Shown: positions 1 through 12,800 of the stretch, in pieces | Layout of the letters: each line of letters starts with the position of its first letter | Position numbering within the stretch: the stretch's first letter is position 1 | Origin: Pilatotrama ljubarskyi | Taxonomy: Eukaryota > Basidiomycota > Agaricomycetes > Polyporales > Polyporaceae | Assembly (NCBI GenBank): GCA_022385805.1 | Contig: MU277672.1 | Location: 1,036,012-1,100,011 of the forward strand | DNA: 64,000 nt | Direction of reading: 5' to 3' | Notes under the pieces: model-generated | What the model was told of the DNA's origin: nothing | Database searches by the model: none | The model's input: only the letters and a program-made list of their open reading frames with translations | Program-made: the position numbers and the translations under genes

Positions 1-1
1 A

Positions 2-1741
<1,740 letters not shown>

Positions 1742-2356
1742 ATGATCAACAAGTCTGCAGTGTTCTACCGAACTCTGCTGTTGAAACCTGTTAATGAAAT
1801 GTCGTAATCGTCGCGCACCGCGGGAAAAACGGCCCCGTCGCGGCGATGGCGATCTCCTCCTGGGTCCGAGTCGTCTAGCCGTCCGCCACCGATCCGGACG
1901 TCTGGTTGGACGTTGGTGGGATTTTGGATAATTTTTAGCTACATCATATCGCGCAGGCGGCCTACAGGAGCGTGCGGCGCGGGCGAAGGGAGGGACGGGA
2001 GCAGAGAGTACTTGCCCCTATTGCGCTAGCCCACGCTCCGGAGCCAGTCCCTATGTGGTTCTTGTGAAATCACATCGTTCATCACACATGAAGTTTACCT
2101 GTCTTCGCAGACGCGGGGTGGGGGAGCATGAGGACCGGCGACAGCAGCATCGAGAATTCGTAGCATAGTTTGACCAATAGAGGAATACGGAGCGAGATAC
2201 CAGGAAAGAACGGAGGCTCATAGGCAAGATCATGCAGAGTCATGAATGTCGGCAATAGATATACAGTACAGCAGGGCATGTGGAGGGTAGATGGGAGGCG
2301 GATGGGGTTTGGCGTGTGCGAGCGTAAGTATGGACAGGTGCGACGATGGCGGCCGC
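1742..2356. other. Convergent intergenic region
   Basis: Lies between the 3' ends of the kynurenine monooxygenase (+) and the AT-hook gene (-). It should hold both 3' untranslated regions. I see no coding potential, repeat or RNA gene. Confidence 0.6.
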
Positions 2357-2929
2357 TCAACTGGCGTTCTTGGGAGGGCGCCCTCGCTTCCTCTTCGCAG
2401 GAGGTGCCTCAGCGGCGTTGCTAGGCTCACCCTCTTCGCCTCCGGACGGCTCCGGGAGGGGATTTTTGCGAGGGCGTCCTCTCTTGCGTTTAGGAGGCGG
2501 CTCGGAGGGCTCCCCTCCCTCCGCCTTCTTCTCCTCCTCCGGCTTCCTCTGAGAATAATGGTTGTGGAAATAGACGGTGAGCGTCTGGGAGAGGTTGTGA
2601 AGGACTATCTTGACTTACCTTTGGGGGCCTTCCCCTGGGCCTGCGGGGAGCCTCCGCAGAGGGGCCTGCCGTTCCCGTTGCTGCCTCTTTCTCGAGAGTC
2701 TTCTTGTTCTTACTGCCCGGGGGACGCCCCCGCTTGCGTTTGGGCTGGGGCTCGTTCTGGGGAGCTAAGATCGCAAGATCAAGAGGCTAGGGTGAGTACG
2801 GCGCTTGCTATGGGGAAGCGGAACGGAGTTAGAAAGCTACGAACCTGCCTCTGGCTCGCCGGAGTTGTCGTCGATCTCGTCGACCTTGGCGTCGTCGCTG
2901 TGGGCCCTGGGCTCGGGCGAGTCAGACAT
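2357..2929 (-). CDS. Small protein with four AT-hooks
   Basis: Predicted 140-residue nuclear DNA-binding protein of the HMG-I/Y-like architectural type. Exons on the minus strand: 2929-2845, 2764-2619 and 2548-2357 (423 nt, in frame). After an acidic N terminus (MSDSPEPRAHSDDAKVDEID) come four AT-hook cores: RKRGRPPGSKNKK, RPRGRPPKR, RKRGRPRKN and RKRGRPPKNAS, the last one at the C terminus, separated by acidic, proline-rich linkers. The RGRP core inserts in the minor groove of AT-rich DNA. One of the hooks is completed across the second intron. AT-hook number and short length suggest a chromatin accessory factor rather than an enzyme, and there is no other domain. The specific role is unknown. 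Confidence 0.85.
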
Positions 2930-3810
2930 GGTCGCCGGCGGTGCTGGCGGGGAGGGGATAACTGGGCGGATGAGGGGAAGAAGGAAAACGCGACAAGCCC
3001 GCGTTTTAATGAGGAAATGGGCTACAGGAATTCTCGCGTGCAGAACGCCCAAAAGAGGGCTTTATTATATCTCTCAGAGAACGTCCAGAAGGAATCATCA
3101 TCGTCGAATTCTCGCTCTGTACGTAATTTACGTCTCACTGTCAATATTGAAAAAGGTATGTCGCCCTCTCCTCTCGCTCACCACCGCGATGGCCCTCGCC
3201 CGGAGCTCCGGCAGCGCTAGCCGCCAAGCGCGTCATGCCCGGACAGTACTCCCCAGCTGCAGACGGAGGAGAGCACGGCGCACGCGAGCGAGGACGGGCA
3301 AGCACGTCGACTAAAGCGTCCGTCGCGACATGCGAACCGTGCTGATGAGAGTGTGCGTCCTGTCCAAAAATCAGATAACGCCGGCTCACATGAAATCCTT
3401 GTGGACACTGTGGTAACTCCTGCAGCAGCCGGCCGGCTGCAAGGGCCGGACACGGTGCATCAGCGGCCAGGAAAGGGATTGTAGCTTGTGTGTATTTCGC
3501 CGCAAAGAGCGTCCGTCGTTGATGGACGTACCTGAGGAGAACCGCTCGGGAGTCACTGGGGCCAGAAGACAGGCAATGTGTATCGTGCAGGGACGCAGGA
3601 ACCACGCTGGTCTTCATCCCAGAAAGGCAACTCACCATCGCGGAAGATAAGCGAACTCCGCCCTAATTCCCGCCACCACTCCGGCGCCTGTCCGGCGTCT
3701 ATTCAATTAGTGCAACGTGTTCTCTGTGGCGACTGCACCGACTCTCCAGCCACAACAGACACTGGCACACTCTCCCCCGCGCCGTACTACATGTCCGCAT
3801 AGCCCGTGCC
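2930..3810. other. Divergent intergenic region
   Basis: Separates the divergent AT-hook (-) and YOS9 (+) genes and should contain both promoters. Open frames here overlap on both strands and show no conserved motif. The last 100 bases before the YOS9 start are pyrimidine-rich (CT runs), as is common upstream of fungal start sites. Confidence 0.5.
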
Positions 3811-5582
3811 ATGCTCGCTCTCTCGCTCGTCCCCCTCTCGCTCGTCCTCCTCGTCGCTGCGCGTCTTCACCACTCTCGCGTGCCCGAAGACCCGTACGCG
3901 TTCCCCAAATACCGCGTTACCTTCCTCCACGGGCTGCCAGTCCTCAATGACACCGCCGAGCGCTGGCTTCGCGAGGGTCTCCGCGGAGGAGAGCATGAGT
4001 TTCTTGACCAGCCCTGGCAGGAGTCGCAATGGACTGCCAGCCCGCTAAGGAGGATAGAAGCCAGCGACGACTCCCCGCCTGCTGTCTGTACAACGTGTCC
4101 TCCTACCCGCATGTGTCCCCCGGGCTGACGGTCTCTTCTCCCAGGCAGCCCAGGCCCAGAACTCCAATTACACGCTTCAGCACATGAAATTCGGGCCTAA
4201 ATCATCATACGTGTGCTTGATACCCCCACCGCCAAGGGAGCCACCCGCAGTGGAAGATACCGCGACGGACGTCGCCACGCCCGTCCACAGCTGGTCTCTT
4301 CTCCAGCCGCTCTCCGGCAAGTGCCTCTACGTGAGTCTCGCCCGGCAGTCGACCGGTCTGCTCCGCCGATAACATCCGCACAGCACAGGCAAGGCTGGTT
4401 CACATATTCCTATTGCCATAATTCGCATGTCCGCCAGTTCCACGAGCTGCACCATCAGCACATCCCCAGCACAGGTGACGAGCCTCCCTGCCCGATCGCG
4501 AATTTTACTAACCGACCGTGCCGTTGCTTCCAGGCGAGTACAAGCCAGAAGAGGATCCGGAGGTAAGCGCAGCCCCGTGACCGCTTGGCCTATCTAAATT
4601 GACGTCCCATGCTTTTAGTGGGAAGCGTACACGCTGGGAAGGGCTCCCCCCACTCTGGAAGCCGGAGCCGAGCTCACAACCGCAGAGGCCGCTGCCGCAG
4701 CCAACCTCGAGCTCGCCCGTGGGGCCGGCTCCCGCTATCTCGTCCAGCGCTGGGGCGATGGCACGTACTGCGACAAAACGGGCAAGAAGCGCACCGTCGA
4801 GATCCAGGCAGGTCTCCCTTCCTACCGCTCGCGCGTTCGGTCCATTTCCGTGCTGACCTGAATTTACCGCGTCTTCCTCTCTTCTCTTCTCGACTGGACG
4901 GCGTTCCCCACAGTTCCATTGCTCGATGACGATGACCGACACCATCCTCTTCGTGAAGGAGACGCAGACGTGCCACTACGTCCTGCACATCGCTACGCCC
5001 CGCCTCTGCGGCGAGCCCGGCTTCCGCTCGCGCATCGACGCCGAGGAGGAGCACTTCATCCGCTGCCGCGAGGTCCTCGACGCCGCCGAGCACGAGAATG
5101 CCGACCGCTCCCTCCCCGCAGCGTCCCACCCGTACAGGATCGCCCGGCAGCAGAAGAAGGTCATAGCGCCCCCTCCCGCTCCCCCGGCCGAAGCGCAGGG
5201 CGCCGACGGCACCACGGAAGACGACAAGAAGGCCCCGGACCCGCACGCCGAGCTTCTCCGTCGGGCGCTCCAGCGCCTTCTCGCCCGCGAGGACGTCGAC
5301 GGCGCAAACACCCACGTCGTCGTCGAGCAGCTCCCCGGCGGCGACGGCGAGCTCCTCGTCGAGTTTTTCGACGTCGAGGTGCCCGTGGGTGAGGAGGGAG
5401 ATTTCGAGGAGGACGTTGTTGTGGGCGACGATGAGGCCCTTCAGGAACGCCTCCGTGATATCTTGCGGGCGGCCGGATACCATTTCAAGGGCGAGAAGGC
5501 CAATGCGAGAAGCCAGGAGGCGGATGCAGAGGATGACACCGCGGAGGAAGGCGCAGCAAAGAAGCATCGCGACGAGCTATGA
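3811..5582 (+). CDS. YOS9: YOS9/OS-9 ER quality-control lectin
   Basis: Soluble ER-lumen lectin that reads trimmed N-glycans on misfolded glycoproteins and hands them to the HRD1 ubiquitin ligase (ERAD). Six exons: 3811-4083, 4145-4330, 4384-4474, 4534-4562, 4619-4807 and 4914-5582, giving 478 residues. The N terminus is a signal peptide (hydrophobic run after MLALSLVPLSLVLLVAA). The OS-9 blocks are present: YRVTFLHGLPVLNDTAERW, GWFTYSYCHNSHVRQFHE, GDGTYCDKTGKKR and FHCSMTMTDTILFVKE, followed by the MRH C-terminal cysteines (QTCHYVL, RLCGEPGF). The protein ends HRDEL, an ER-retrieval signal variant, which fixes the C terminus. The fourth exon is only 29 nt. The fifth intron (4808-4913) has a GC donor (CAG|GCAGGT), required to keep the MRH frame. 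The boundary at 4083/4145 is the least certain. Confidence 0.93.
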
Positions 5583-6406
5583 CGGCACGAATGCTTATAT
5601 CTGGGTCACGACGCACTCGTACTAGCCTCCTACTTGCTCTATCATCCTGCTCTTTCTGCATGTTGATTTACATGGATTGTCACATCTGGAACTTGAGAAG
5701 AGGCCAGGAAGTTCGTCACAACAGCGACCGGTGAGCTTGACGCCGAGTGCGCACTAGAAGACAGCGGCGGAGTGCACACGCAACAAATGATGGACTTCGG
5801 ATGTATTGCTGTGAGATGTACGCGTACAATTACACGAGCTCTCTTTCTATCGTAAACAAAGTGTACAGCGGAAGATTCTTGTTTTGGTTTCTGTCGTTCG
5901 TGATCAGGCTCGTGCAGTGTGTAGCCTGCGCAGCCCCGCAAGCGCGCGCGTGCCACCTTTCATAATGTCGAAATTCAGGAGAGAAGAGCAGCAAGAAGGC
6001 GCAATGAGGGTGAAGGTGCAGAAGCCGCGGTGGCCAGGAAGAGAAGATGTGCAGAAGATAAAGGTGGCGCGACGACCTACGACGACGACGGCGGCGCACG
6101 AGAAAAGCAGAGAGGTCCGATGCGAAGGAGCCTAGGCGGGAGAAGGAAACGAATGTGCATGAGATCAAGCAACGGCCATCATCTTCATCTGTCTATAAAC
6201 ACATAGGTAAGATAATAGAGCGCGCGGTTTAGACGCAGCGAAGGAGAATAACAGATATATAGAGCAGAAAGGTGATGATGTAGGTGTGGTTGAGAACGGC
6301 GGAGATGGCAGCACGGTGGGAAGCACAACCGCAACATGGCGGCCGCCAGGTAAGAGCCGTGCGCCTGGGCGGGGCCGTGGCGGGGACGAGACCACGCGTG
6401 GAACGG
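5583..6406. other. Convergent intergenic region
   Basis: Lies between the 3' ends of YOS9 and the HAL-type kinase. It shows only overlapping low-complexity frames. I see no gene or repeat. Confidence 0.55.
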
Positions 6407-9400
6407 CTAAAAGAACCGTCTCTTGTGGTGTTTCTCGTCCACGTCGACCTTGATGTGCGAGTGGTTCGGGTGGACGCCGGGCACGGAGCAGGGCACGATG
6501 CTCTTCAGCCACTCGTCGCCCTCGTCCTCCTCCTCGGGCGCGTGGCAGTGATCCTGGCAGCGCGGGCTGTCCTTGTCGTGGCTGTTGCACCCGCAGAGGA
6601 GGTCGTTCGACTTGCCCTTGCCCTTCAGGAGGTCCGTCAGCGTGCACCGCGCGGACGGCTCAACGAACAGCATCCGCCGGATCGCGGGGCGCGACTCGCG
6701 CGGCAGCAGGCGGAAGATGGACTCCGCACCGCCCGTGGAGAACGTCGCGACAGAGGCCGCGCTATTGGTGCGGGGACGCGGCCTGCTGGTGCCGCGCACG
6801 GTGGAGGTCGAATCCTTGGGCGCCGCCTTGGGGCGCGTAGGCGTCGTAGCAGAAGCAGACGAAGAGGCAGCGGTGGCCGTGGAGGTAGACGTGGAAGAAG
6901 ACGCAGTCTCCGAGTCCTTAGAGGGCTCCCGAGATTGCGACTCCTGCGCCTGCGTGACCTTCTCCTGGACGGCCTCAACCGTAGCAAGCGCCTTCGCCCT
7001 GGTATCCTCCATCGCAAAGTCACGCGTCTTGACAGGACTCCCGCTGATGGAATCTGTCTGCAGCTGCTCTTCAGCTTCAAGGCGCTCCGCCTTGATCTCC
7101 AGGGGCTTCACGGTAGGCGATAGAGCGTGCATGGTGTTAGAGCGGTGCGAGGGACCAAGGTGGGGACGTTTGATGAGGTCGGCGGGGCCCAGAGTCGGGG
7201 AGATGGGGAGCGACTCGGTGGACGAGCCAGGGCGCGGGTACGTGAGCACAGACGGGTCCATATCCTGCGGGCTGTTGGAATGCGTGACGGGCTCCATACC
7301 GCTGAGCAGGGCAGGGAGCGTCGCTGTCGACTGTGAGAGGGCCCCGGCGTGCAGAGACGCGCGGACACGGTTGCGACGAAGGATGCGCTCGCGCTCCTCG
7401 AGTTCCTCGGCCGTGAGGCCCGTATGCATAGAGGGCTCTGTGAGCTCCGTGCTCTCGGTGCTGGATGAAGCGGTGATGGAGGCCGTTTCTGACTTGTCGG
7501 CCTCGAAGATGGACGAGGCTGCTGATCTCTCGACCTGCGTGGAAGGCGCGTGCGAGTCGGTCGCCGAGAGGGCCGACGCGTTCGACGGAGCAGGCTCGTC
7601 CTCCGACTTCTCCTTCGTCTCGGATTCTGCGACGTCGTGCTCCTTGTCGCCCTTCGCCTCGTCCTGCTTCTCCTCCTTCTTGGGCAGCTCGATCTGCTTC
7701 CGGGGCGGAGGCTTGACCGACAAGTCAGGGTGCGCGTTCACGAACGCGCGGAAGCTCGGGTCACTCTTGGGGTCCGGAATCTTCCACGGGAAACGGCGGA
7801 GGACCATGCACATGAAGATGATCGCGACGCTCCACACGTCCGTCTTGCGCGGATCGTAGCTCTCCTGGGAGAGCACCTCCGGCGCGAGGTACGGGTCGCT
7901 CCCTACGATGCCTGTCGCGAGCGTCGTCTTCTTGCCCGGGTAGTGGAAGACGGTCGCGGTGCCGAAGTCGATCAGCTTCACGACGTTGTCCTTCGTCATC
8001 ACGCAGTTGTCCAGCTTCAGGTCGCGGTGCGCGAGCCCGAGCGAGTGCAAGTACTCGACGCCATCGCAGATCTGGCGGAAGACGCAGTAGATCTCGGGAC
8101 GCGTCATGTTGCCGGACATGACCACGCTGAACAGGTCGTACGGTGCGTACTCCATGACCTGCACAAAACGGCGCATACATGACGATCAGTGATATGCTCG
8201 CGGAGTTGGGCAATCGCAAGCTCACCTCGTAGAAATGCCCGTGGTCGGTCACGATGTCGACGGTCTCGATGATGTTCGGGTGCTTCAAGGTGCTGCCGAC
8301 GCAGAACTCGGCCGTCACCTTTTTCTGGTACTCCCGTTCCGACTCGCCTTGCCGCTTCGGTCTGAACTCCTTAACGGCAAAGGTCGTACCACCATTCTTG
8401 GTCGACGCCTTAATCAGGCGCACGGTACCGCCGGCACCAGATCCGAGCACCCGCCCCCACTTTCCGTACTTCTTCGACATCTGCACCTGCGTGGCCGATG
8501 ATAACGAAGGCACGGTGTATGCGGCAGCAGAGGATGGACCCTTCTTGTGATGGCGATGATGATCATGGTGATCGTCGTGTTTTGTGGACGCGTGTGAGGG
8601 TGCAGCAGATGTCGAGGCTGTCGTCTGCGACTGAGCGTGGCTGGTGCCCGAGTTCAGAGATCGTGGGGGAGAACCAGAGCTGCCTTTGCTCTTGGCGGAG
8701 GCTGCCCCGGGGGAAGGCGTCTTCGCGACATGTTCCTTACCGGAGACGGTCACCTTGTCATTATCATGCTTGCCCTTATCCTTGTCCTTATGTCCACGCA
8801 GCAACGCAGAGAACCGGCCCTCCTTGTGCTTCCCTTCGCCAAGAGACGATAGCATATCCGTAGACCCGTTCGTGGACGCCGAACCAGACGTGGTCCCGGG
8901 CGTGCCGGGGGGCAACGAAGAGGGCGTCACAGCACCTGGCGGCACGTCGAGATGAGCTGTCGACTCTAGAATAGCGCTACGCCGCAGATCGGGCGCGCTG
9001 TGGTCCGCTGGGGTCGCAAGTCCCGTAGATATGGGCGATCCTCCATGAGAATGGGGTATATGGTGGTTGAGGAATCGCTTCAAGTCATGGAGCGGGTTAT
9101 GTGAATGCTTCGCGCTCTTGGGCGCTGGAGTGGTAGGATGGGCTGGCGTGGCTGGCGTTTGCGAAGACACGGTGGCAGATGGGGGTGCGGATGATAACAG
9201 GTCGCGGTCGGGGGAGGAGCGCGTCGGGGAGCCTGTAGGGCTAGGTAGTGACGAAGGCAGTGGGGTGCTCGACTTACGACTCGAGAAGAGAGAGCGGGAT
9301 GAAGAGGCAGGCTGCTGCTGCTGCTGCTGAGCGTCGGGCTGAGCGTCTGTGGCCTGGGTGGTAGAAGTAGATGAACGCGAGGGCGAAGGGGATCTCCGTC

Positions 9401-9820
9401 TGCCGAAGGAGGTGGATAGGAAGCGGGAGGGACGCCTGGATGGGGTTGGAGCCTGCATGAAAGGTAAGGAGGAGTCGGATGGAAGGGGTAAGCAACAGTC
9501 GGAAGGCGGTATCAGAGGAGATGAAAAAGGAAAGGGGGTCGGGATAGGAAGGAGGAAGGAGAAAAGAATCAAGCGCTACAGACCTGCTCCTTGGGTGTGG
9601 CCTGCTCCTTGGGACGAGCAGACGAGGACGAGGTCGGGAAGGCGACCTCGCTCGGCTTCGGCGAGGGCGACTGGACTGCAATCGCAGGCGAGGGGACTAG
9701 GAGGGAGGATGATGCGGGAGCCTCGGACTGTGGGGAGAGGGATGCGGGGGAGGGTCTGGAGGGGGGATGTGAATTGGGGATGGAGAGGTCGAGAGGCTGC
9801 ATGGGCTTGGTGGAGAGCAT
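6407..9820 (-). CDS. HAL4/SAT4-type serine/threonine protein kinase
   Basis: Fungal HAL/NPR-branch kinase; members regulate plasma-membrane ion and nutrient transport. Three exons on the minus strand: 9820-9584, 9452-8226 and 8158-6407, 1071 residues. Residues 1-400 are Ser/Pro-rich and include a polyglutamine run from CAG/CTG repeats near 9311. The kinase domain starts near residue 405: glycine loop [12 protein letters not shown], lysine in FAVKEF (about 440), HRDLKLDN (catalytic Asp about 534), DFG in KLIDFGTA (about 552), then [19 protein letters not shown]. After subdomain X, at [10 protein letters not shown], a low-complexity insert of about 300 residues precedes the last subdomain ([15 protein letters not shown]). 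The tail [20 protein letters not shown] is characteristic of the group. An alternative shorter start ([14 protein letters not shown] at 9458) would skip exon 1; I prefer the spliced start because CAG|GTCTGT...GCAG|GCT joins in phase. Confidence 0.9.
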
Positions 9821-12800
9821 GGCTGGGGAACGAGGCGGACAGCGAGCGAGGGGGGGAGATGGTGGTGAGGAGGAGAGAGGCGGGGGCGGGCAGACGGCTT
9901 GGAGAGGGCGAGACGGCTTGGGCGAGGGATTGGGAGACGGACGATGGACTCGGAGCAGTGCGACGCTGACCGCTGACCACGGGCGTCTGTGCGCTGACGG
10001 GGAGTCCCACTTGTTATGCGGCGCGCATCATCTCGGCTCGCATCTCAGATCCACCCGGTCCGGTTCTTTTCCTCTCTCGGCCACCCGATCCTCCCCACCG
10101 TCCCCGTCGGCAAGTACTCGACTGCGTCCACCCACCGCACATACAGTACGCCCTATCGCGCCGTCGCCCGCACCGTCGTCCGCCCGACGCATTCTCCTCT
10201 CTTCGCCCTCGTTCTCTCTCCTCGTTCCTGCCCACACCGACCGCCATACCCAGCGCAGCGCACCGCCCACAAAATACGTCATCGGGTCCATCTGTCGCTG
10301 TTCCCCCAGTTTGTCTCTTCGGCAATTGCAGCCGAAGCTCCGCCCCCGCCTAGCTTATGCCTCTTCCTTGTGGCTTATTTTCCTCCCTCTTTTGTCGTCT
10401 CTTGCTCTCCCTCTCTCTCCGCTGTTGTGCATGTCGCACGCGTTTGCGACGCCCTCGAGCTGGTTTGTCCGATCGCGCATGTCTGTCGTTCCCACCTCGT
10501 CATCTGTCCGTGAAATCTGCCCTGTCCGATCTGCGCAAAGACCAGCGCGAACCTTTCCCCGCCCCAGCCATTTATCTGCAGCCAATCCACGCGCGACACC
10601 TTCCTCTGCCGTCCCCGCCATCCAATCGGCATCCTCTGATCATTCCTAATCCGTCTGAACCTGCCATCATCCGATCCCCTTTTCGATCGCTCTGTCCACT
10701 CTCTCCTGCAGGCGCCCATAACCCAAGCCTCTGTCGGCCTTGTCTACTCGCCCTCTCCGTCTTCTGCTAAGCCTCTTAGCATTCCTCCTCCTGCACATCT
10801 TTCTCCGCCCTCGCACGTTCGTATGCGCAGATGGCCCGTTACTCGGCACGCAATGCTCGGCATGTTACAGCTCTGCTGCGGTCATGCACCATGGAACACG
10901 GAGCTATGGACATTGGACGCCCACCTGGGCATTCCAAGCGCAGGCTCCTCGCCCAAGCCCTCCGCCAAGGTTTCACCAAGTCTACCGAAGCCTGTGCCAG
11001 CGGACGAAGGTTTATGGCACTCTCTCTCGACTTTGCTCCCGCATTGCCATCTAGGCCCGTCTGCTCAGCATGTCGTGGGACGACCAACGATCTCCCTCTC
11101 GCTCGATTCGTTGGCCGTTCCCACCGCCCGACCACGCCCTGGCCCGCTCCCAAGCAAGCTCTGCGTGTGGCATGTGCGCCGCTCGACTAAGCATAGCCTA
11201 TCACTGTTCCTGTTCGCACGCCCTGTTCCGCTCTGTCTCTCTGCCTCTGCGTCTCTCTCCGCCTCGCCCAATCGTGCACGCCTGTTTCTCCGCCTGCGCG
11301 GCGGCCTTTGAGCGGCCGTCTCCCTCTGTCGCGCAGGCACTCTGGCCAGCTCTCGCCTCCGACAATAGCGGTCTTCCGGTCACATCTGGGTCGTCGGTGC
11401 ATAATCGCCGATGCTGTGGCCGCAGCCCATGCGTTCATACTGGTGGCGGCGCGCCTCTTGGTCAGTGTGGCCAGGCTCAGACTGTCACTATTGGCTTTCC
11501 TGAGGTATTTTTGTCCCACATGATGGTGCAGTGCCCAATCACGCCGTGGTGCCTTGCGACAGGCTTCCGTAAGGGACGCCCCAGCTCGTTGTGGCATTGT
11601 GGCCTGCACAGCTGCGATGCATATGGGATCCGGACATTTATCTGTCGTCATTCCCCTGTAATCGTGGACATAACAATGGCGACTTTCTCCCTTGAAGCTC
11701 GACCCCACTATAGGACGTCGCACCATATACACGCTCTCATGACAACCGAACCCACACCACCAGTCCAATGGCGTGCTGCAGCAGCCTTTGGACGTCCCGA
11801 GTCTCCCCGTATACCCAACGCAAAGATGTATTTTTTGCCGCATCGGCGAGCCGGCGGCATCGCAAGGACCCTCTAGACGTCCCGTGTGTCTAAAACGTCC
11901 CACTTCGAAGTTCTGGCGTGTTGCGATATGTCACCTGCGTATCCGTGCGTATTCGCGTGGCAGGCCTCCGTACCGGATTGTCCGTACGAACTCCAGGATC
12001 CCGCGAGGGAGGCCATCACCCGAGGACTTCTGTGTCCAGAACGACTCCATAGCCGAAGCCGGGGCGCGAAGAAGCATGACAGGTTAGGCCGGGAAGGACG
12101 CTTCGCGGACCTGTCTCCGCTCACCAGCAGTGCTCATATGGGCGTAGCGCTACATACTGACTGTCCGCTGTGGAGGTGTCGCCCCCGGGACATGCTGTTT
12201 GTGGGCGCGGTCATTGCGAGGATCGTACACATCAGTACTTACTTCTGTCACCGGCGGAGGACTGGAAAGGGCGTGTCTACGCAGATCTGATGCGTTGCGT
12301 TCTCGCCGTTCTGAATCTCGCACACCCTTCCGTCCAGCACATCTTGATTCTGATACACGCGTTGGGCTCCGTTTCCTGCTTTCCTGGCGGGCTTATTGGC
12401 ATCCTGCCAACCTCGCAAGCCTATCGCTCGGCGAGCTGTGCGCGGCGTTGCTCCATCGCAGTCCGTCGGTGCGACACGACCAGCGAGAACCTCAAGTGCA
12501 AAGCGATGATCCCGTCTCCAGCTACAGTATGATATTGGCTACATGACTACTGTATCGAGGTCGTCTGGCCCCGCAGCTCGTACACATAAGCTCACCCAGA
12601 GCGCGGATCAGGAGCCTGCCAATACGTTTGTTGACGGTACGTGTATTTCCTTGCATTCCTAAGCCTGCAACGTCTATGGTCAGCGCGTCGAAGGTTCTTA
12701 CTAATCAGCGCTCAGCAGTAAGAGGCTCACGTAACATACAGTACATGCTGCTATCATACTCTCACAGACGGGTGTCTGAATAAGACACGATAGGCCGTTG

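Noticed and set aside
9591..10649. Long + strand frame opposite and upstream of the kinase gene
   Set aside because: It is antisense to the kinase N terminus and then runs through CT-rich DNA. It has no conserved motif, so it is a composition artefact.
11070..11903. Overlapping frames of 268 (+) and 238 (-) codons in the gene desert
   Set aside because: They cover each other on opposite strands, show no motif or splice support, and cannot both be real; neither is convincing.
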